Below, in pieces: positions 61,920 through 64,000 of a DNA stretch of 64,000 bases (position 1 is its first letter; every line of letters starts with the position of its first letter). The DNA lies in the NCBI RefSeq assembly GCF_002222595.2, contig NZ_CP022413.2, positions 2,379,501 to 2,443,500 on the forward strand. The letters run 5' to 3'. This DNA is from Blautia hansenii DSM 20583 (lineage in GTDB: Bacteria; Bacillota; Clostridia; Lachnospirales; Lachnospiraceae). Both the position numbers and the translations under genes were made by a program. Below the pieces are notes generated by a model. It was not told the origin of the DNA and did not search any database. It saw only the letters and a program-made list of their open reading frames with translations.

Positions 61920-62018
61920 TTACAATATTACAGTTGTAAAATTTACAATCAGTGTCTCATAAAGGGTTGATTTACCTGCACCGTTGACACCGGCTAGTAT
62001 AATGTATCTCTTTATCAA
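61920..62018 (-). pseudogene. Remnant of a zeta-toxin-like kinase
   Basis: 33 codons starting at TTG 62018, which overlaps the antitoxin stop by 4 nt. It reads IKRYIILAGVNGAGKSTLYE, a textbook P-loop of the zeta-toxin family seen in gut Firmicutes, then stops after ~12 further residues without the rest of the ~190-residue domain. No downstream frame restores it before 61800. The toxin is therefore lost. Confidence 0.7.
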
Positions 62019-62173
62019 AACAGTTTCCTTTCAATTACTTCTCTCTGTTTTTTCTGAAGTAAGAAATCTCCGACCATTTCATAGAACTCCTTTTGTTCTT
62101 CTGTTTCAGCCTCTAGTACAAGTTGTAATGTATCTTCTGGTTGTAATTTTTCATATTTCTTTACATCACACAT
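62015..62173 (-). CDS. Antitoxin-like protein, 52 residues
   Basis: Starts MCDVKKYEKLQPEDTLQLVL; GAAGGAAG precedes the ATG. Acidic and helical (EAETEEQKEFYEMVGDFLLQKK), the size and pattern of the small partner found in front of zeta-like toxins in Lachnospiraceae (from memory). It is translationally coupled to the toxin remnant. Orphaned antitoxins of this kind may be neutral or may still neutralise an incoming toxin. Confidence 0.65.
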   Translation of the reverse strand: MCDVKKYEKLQPEDTLQLVLEAETEEQKEFYEMVGDFLLQKKQREVIERKLF

Positions 62174-62207
62174 AACAACACTTCCTTCTTTAAATAATCT
62201 TTGATAT

Positions 62208-62237
62208 AGTATAACAGTTTCCAATGGGTTCAGTCAA
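62208..62237 (-). promoter_or_regulatory. Promoter of the antitoxin gene
   Basis: Minus strand TTGACT (62232-62237), 18-nt spacer, TATACT (62208-62213), 35 nt before the ATG. It looks intact although the toxin is not. Confidence 0.65.
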
Positions 62238-62356
62238 ATACAATGAGCTGGCTAACACCATTGGATTGTCTGGCATTGTAACTCTGAGGAACAGAGATGT
62301 CAATATCAGATTTTAGGGGTTGTTTCTATGTGGCTATTAGTGTGTCTTTGAATGAC

Positions 62357-62403
62357 AAAAAAATAGAAATCGGCTACATTTTCATCTGTAAAACCGATTT
62401 CTA
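62357..62403 (-). terminator. Terminator of the prmC-prfA transcript
   Basis: Minus strand TAGAAATCGG pairs perfectly with CCGATTTCTA (10 bp), with an inner TACA/TGTA stem, followed by TTTTTTTG. 63 nt past the prfA stop. Confidence 0.85.
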
Positions 62404-62465
62404 CTCTATTCTTTATAAAATACAGGATACCTTACTTTCCCACAAATCCAGTAAAATCAAGGGAT

Positions 62466-63542
62466 TTAGGCATCTTTTTCTAAGCCACTTAAGCGTATCG
62501 CTTGGTCTGCTGCAATCAGGTTATCAATAATCTCCTGAATATCTCCGTTCATAATACTGTCCAGTTTATGAAGTGTCAGCTTAATTCTATGGTCTGTCAC
62601 ACGTCCCTGTGGGAAGTTATAGGTTCTGATTTTTTCAGAACGATCGCCTGTCCCTACCTGACTTCTTCTTGCCTCTGCTTCTGCATCATGACGTTTCTGA
62701 AGCTCCATATCATACAGACGGGAACGCAGTACTTTTAAGGCTTTATCCTTATTCTTTAACTGTGACTTCTCATCCTGACAGGAAATTACAATACCTGTAG
62801 GAATATGTGTCAGACGCACTGCGGAGTCTGTTGTATTTACACACTGTCCACCATTTCCGGATGCCCTGAAAACATCAAACTTACAATCATTTAAGTCCAG
62901 TTCAAAGTCAATTTCCTCTGCTTCCGGCATAATCGCAACAGTAATGGTTGAAGTATGAATACGTCCGCCGCTTTCTGTCTCTGGTACACGCTGTACACGA
63001 TGTACTCCACTTTCATATTTCAGCTTGGAATAAGCTCCCTGTCCGTTAATCATAAATGTAACTTCCTTGAAACCGCCAATTCCGTTTTCATTTAAGCTTA
63101 ACATTTCAGTTCTCCAGTTCTGAGACTCTGCGTATTTTACATACATTCTGTAAATCTCAGCCGCAAACAAAGCAGCCTCATCACCGCCGGCACCTGCGCG
63201 AATTTCCACGATAACGTTTTTGTCATCATTAGGGTCTTTCGGTAAAAGAAGAATTTTCAATTCCTGCTCTAATTCTTCAATACGCTTTTTCGCATCAGAA
63301 AGCTCCTCTTTTAACATTTCACGCATTTCTTCATCAGACTCTTCATCCAGCATCATCAAGCTGTCCTCTACTGTCTCCTTGCAGTTTTTATATTCTGTAT
63401 ACGCATCTGCAATAGGCTGAAGCTCGCTCTGCTCTTTCATAAGCTTCTGAAATCTCGCGGTATCATTTGCCACTGTAGGCTCATTTAACTCATTTAAAAT
63501 TTCTTCAAGGCGGACTAAAATGTCCTCTAATTTATCAAACAT
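62466..63542 (-). CDS. prfA: Peptide chain release factor 1
   Basis: Reads UAA/UAG and triggers peptide release. 358 residues from [12 protein letters not shown] 63542 follows AAGGAGG. GGQ in [17 protein letters not shown] (about 230) and the stop-codon-reading PxT region are intact. Overlaps prmC by 8 nt, matching the classic prmC/prfA pair (here prmC precedes). Confidence 0.96.
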   Translation of the reverse strand: MFDKLEDILVRLEEILNELNEPTVANDTARFQKLMKEQSELQPIADAYTEYKNCKETVEDSLMMLDEESDEEMREMLKEELSDAKKRIEELEQELKILLLPKDPNDDKNVIVEIRAGAGGDEAALFAAEIYRMYVKYAESQNWRTEMLSLNENGIGGFKEVTFMINGQGAYSKLKYESGVHRVQRVPETESGGRIHTSTITVAIMPEAEEIDFELDLNDCKFDVFRASGNGGQCVNTTDSAVRLTHIPTGIVISCQDEKSQLKNKDKALKVLRSRLYDMELQKRHDAEAEARRSQVGTGDRSEKIRTYNFPQGRVTDHRIKLTLHKLDSIMNGDIQEIIDNLIAADQAIRLSGLEKDA

Positions 63543-64000
63543 GTTGTTCCTCCTTCTCAATTCTTCCTGTAACTACTCTGTCAAGTCCTGCCAAATCCTG
63601 CAAAACCTGAACTTCCTTATATCCATTCTCTTTCATAAATTCCGATACTGCTTTTCCCTGATTATAGCCGATTTCAAAAGCCAGTATCCCATTATTTTTT
63701 AGATATTTTCCTGCCTGCATTGTAATTTCCCTGTAAAAAAACAGTCCGTCTTCTGTTCCATCCAATGCCATACGAGGTTCATACAATTTCACTTCATCCA
63801 TCAGACCTTCAATGACCGAAGTTTCAATATACGGCGGATTTGAAACGATTATATCATAACTCCCCGACACTTTGTCAAACAAATCACTCTGCACCCAAGA
63901 AACTTCTATTCCCAATTCTTTACTGTTTCTCTGTGCTACTTCAAGGGCTTTTTCAGATAAATCTACACCTGTTCCTGATGCCTGCTTTAAATTCGCCAGC
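63535..64000 (-). CDS. prmC: Release factor glutamine methyltransferase, 5' part missing
   Basis: Methylates the GGQ glutamine of RF1/RF2. About 154 C-terminal residues are in the window; the frame is open to the right edge ([22 protein letters not shown]), so the start lies beyond it. The NPPY motif in [11 protein letters not shown] and [14 protein letters not shown] are diagnostic for PrmC/HemK. Its stop region overlaps the prfA start, so the two are coupled. Confidence 0.95.
   Translation of the reverse strand, partial: LANLKQASGTGVDLSEKALEVAQRNSKELGIEVSWVQSDLFDKVSGSYDIIVSNPPYIETSVIEGLMDEVKLYEPRMALDGTEDGLFFYREITMQAGKYLKNNGILAFEIGYNQGKAVSEFMKENGYKEVQVLQDLAGLDRVVTGRIEKEEQHV

Noticed and set aside
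62224-62325. Short open frames on both strands (plus 62224-62316; minus ending at 62230)
   Set aside because: Each gives about 31 plausible-looking residues but neither has a supported start or a recognisable family, and the antitoxin promoter overlaps the minus one. At most a relic of a lost gene.

Overview
The window (roughly 40% G+C by eye, no phage or conjugative module) looks like chromosome from an anaerobic, spore-forming gut Firmicute of the Lachnospiraceae (Blautia/Ruminococcus type). Pointers are a sigma-G gene, an ecfA1-ecfA2-ecfT-truA cluster, a tig-clpP-clpX-lon-engB proteostasis cluster, a GH112 galacto-N-biose/lacto-N-biose phosphorylase, many two-component/ABC modules and low-G+C codon use. 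Genus-level placement is inference.

Layout. 1-2060: end of a purine operon (purE-purM-purN, minus strand) with its own promoter. 2083-5760: an operon-like run of a VanZ-like protein, a small membrane protein, an HD phosphohydrolase and a long M29 aminopeptidase, plus a 50-residue membrane peptide gene behind pyrE. 5781-13957: pyrimidine genes; pyrC-pyrF-pyrK-pyrD form one transcription unit, while pyrE stands apart with its own promoter. The two are separated by an accessory block of small poorly known genes (6659-9885). 13971-16901: a cold-shock gene with a strongly structured leader, a nitroreductase, two copies of a 72-bp repeat, and an Rpn-family nuclease gene. 17007-28994: YitT protein, then ECF transporter core plus truA, a HAD-GNAT fusion, and the engB/lon/clpX/clpP/tig chain. 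29026-33897: single genes (DJ-1, GNAT, CYTH, an orphan substrate-binding lipoprotein, proC) and an Rpn-like gene broken by two frameshifts. 34150-34794: six tRNA genes, (Val-Met) repeated three times, behind one promoter. 34917-45301: lipoprotein, sigG, MATE exporter, AraC regulator, GH112 phosphorylase, a lysine riboswitch driving an NhaC-family transporter, an LCP cell-wall ligase and a cytidylate-kinase-like protein.

45456-61790 is dense in export and signalling. It holds a CydDC-like heterodimeric ABC pair, a complete Bce-type antimicrobial-peptide sensing/resistance module (regulator, kinase, ATPase, permease), a GH13 glucosidase with a divergent AraC regulator, and a second regulator-kinase-ATPase-permease module. 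The first Bce module carries two near-identical 22-bp motifs, one upstream of the regulator gene and one upstream of the ATPase/permease genes, which I read as operators for its own response regulator. The window ends with a decayed antitoxin/zeta-toxin locus (61920-62237), prfA and the 3' part of prmC.

How they work together: most of the window is conserved housekeeping (de novo purine and pyrimidine synthesis, protein quality control, translation termination). Accessory traits sit in the gaps: envelope stress defence, glycan phosphorolysis, lysine transport, and remnants of mobile or toxin-antitoxin genes. I see no clearly unprecedented multi-gene system. The best leads are the paired Bce operators, the accessory block between pyrD and pyrE, the structured csp leader, the riboswitch-controlled NhaC protein, and three unexplained intergenic repeat/palindrome elements.
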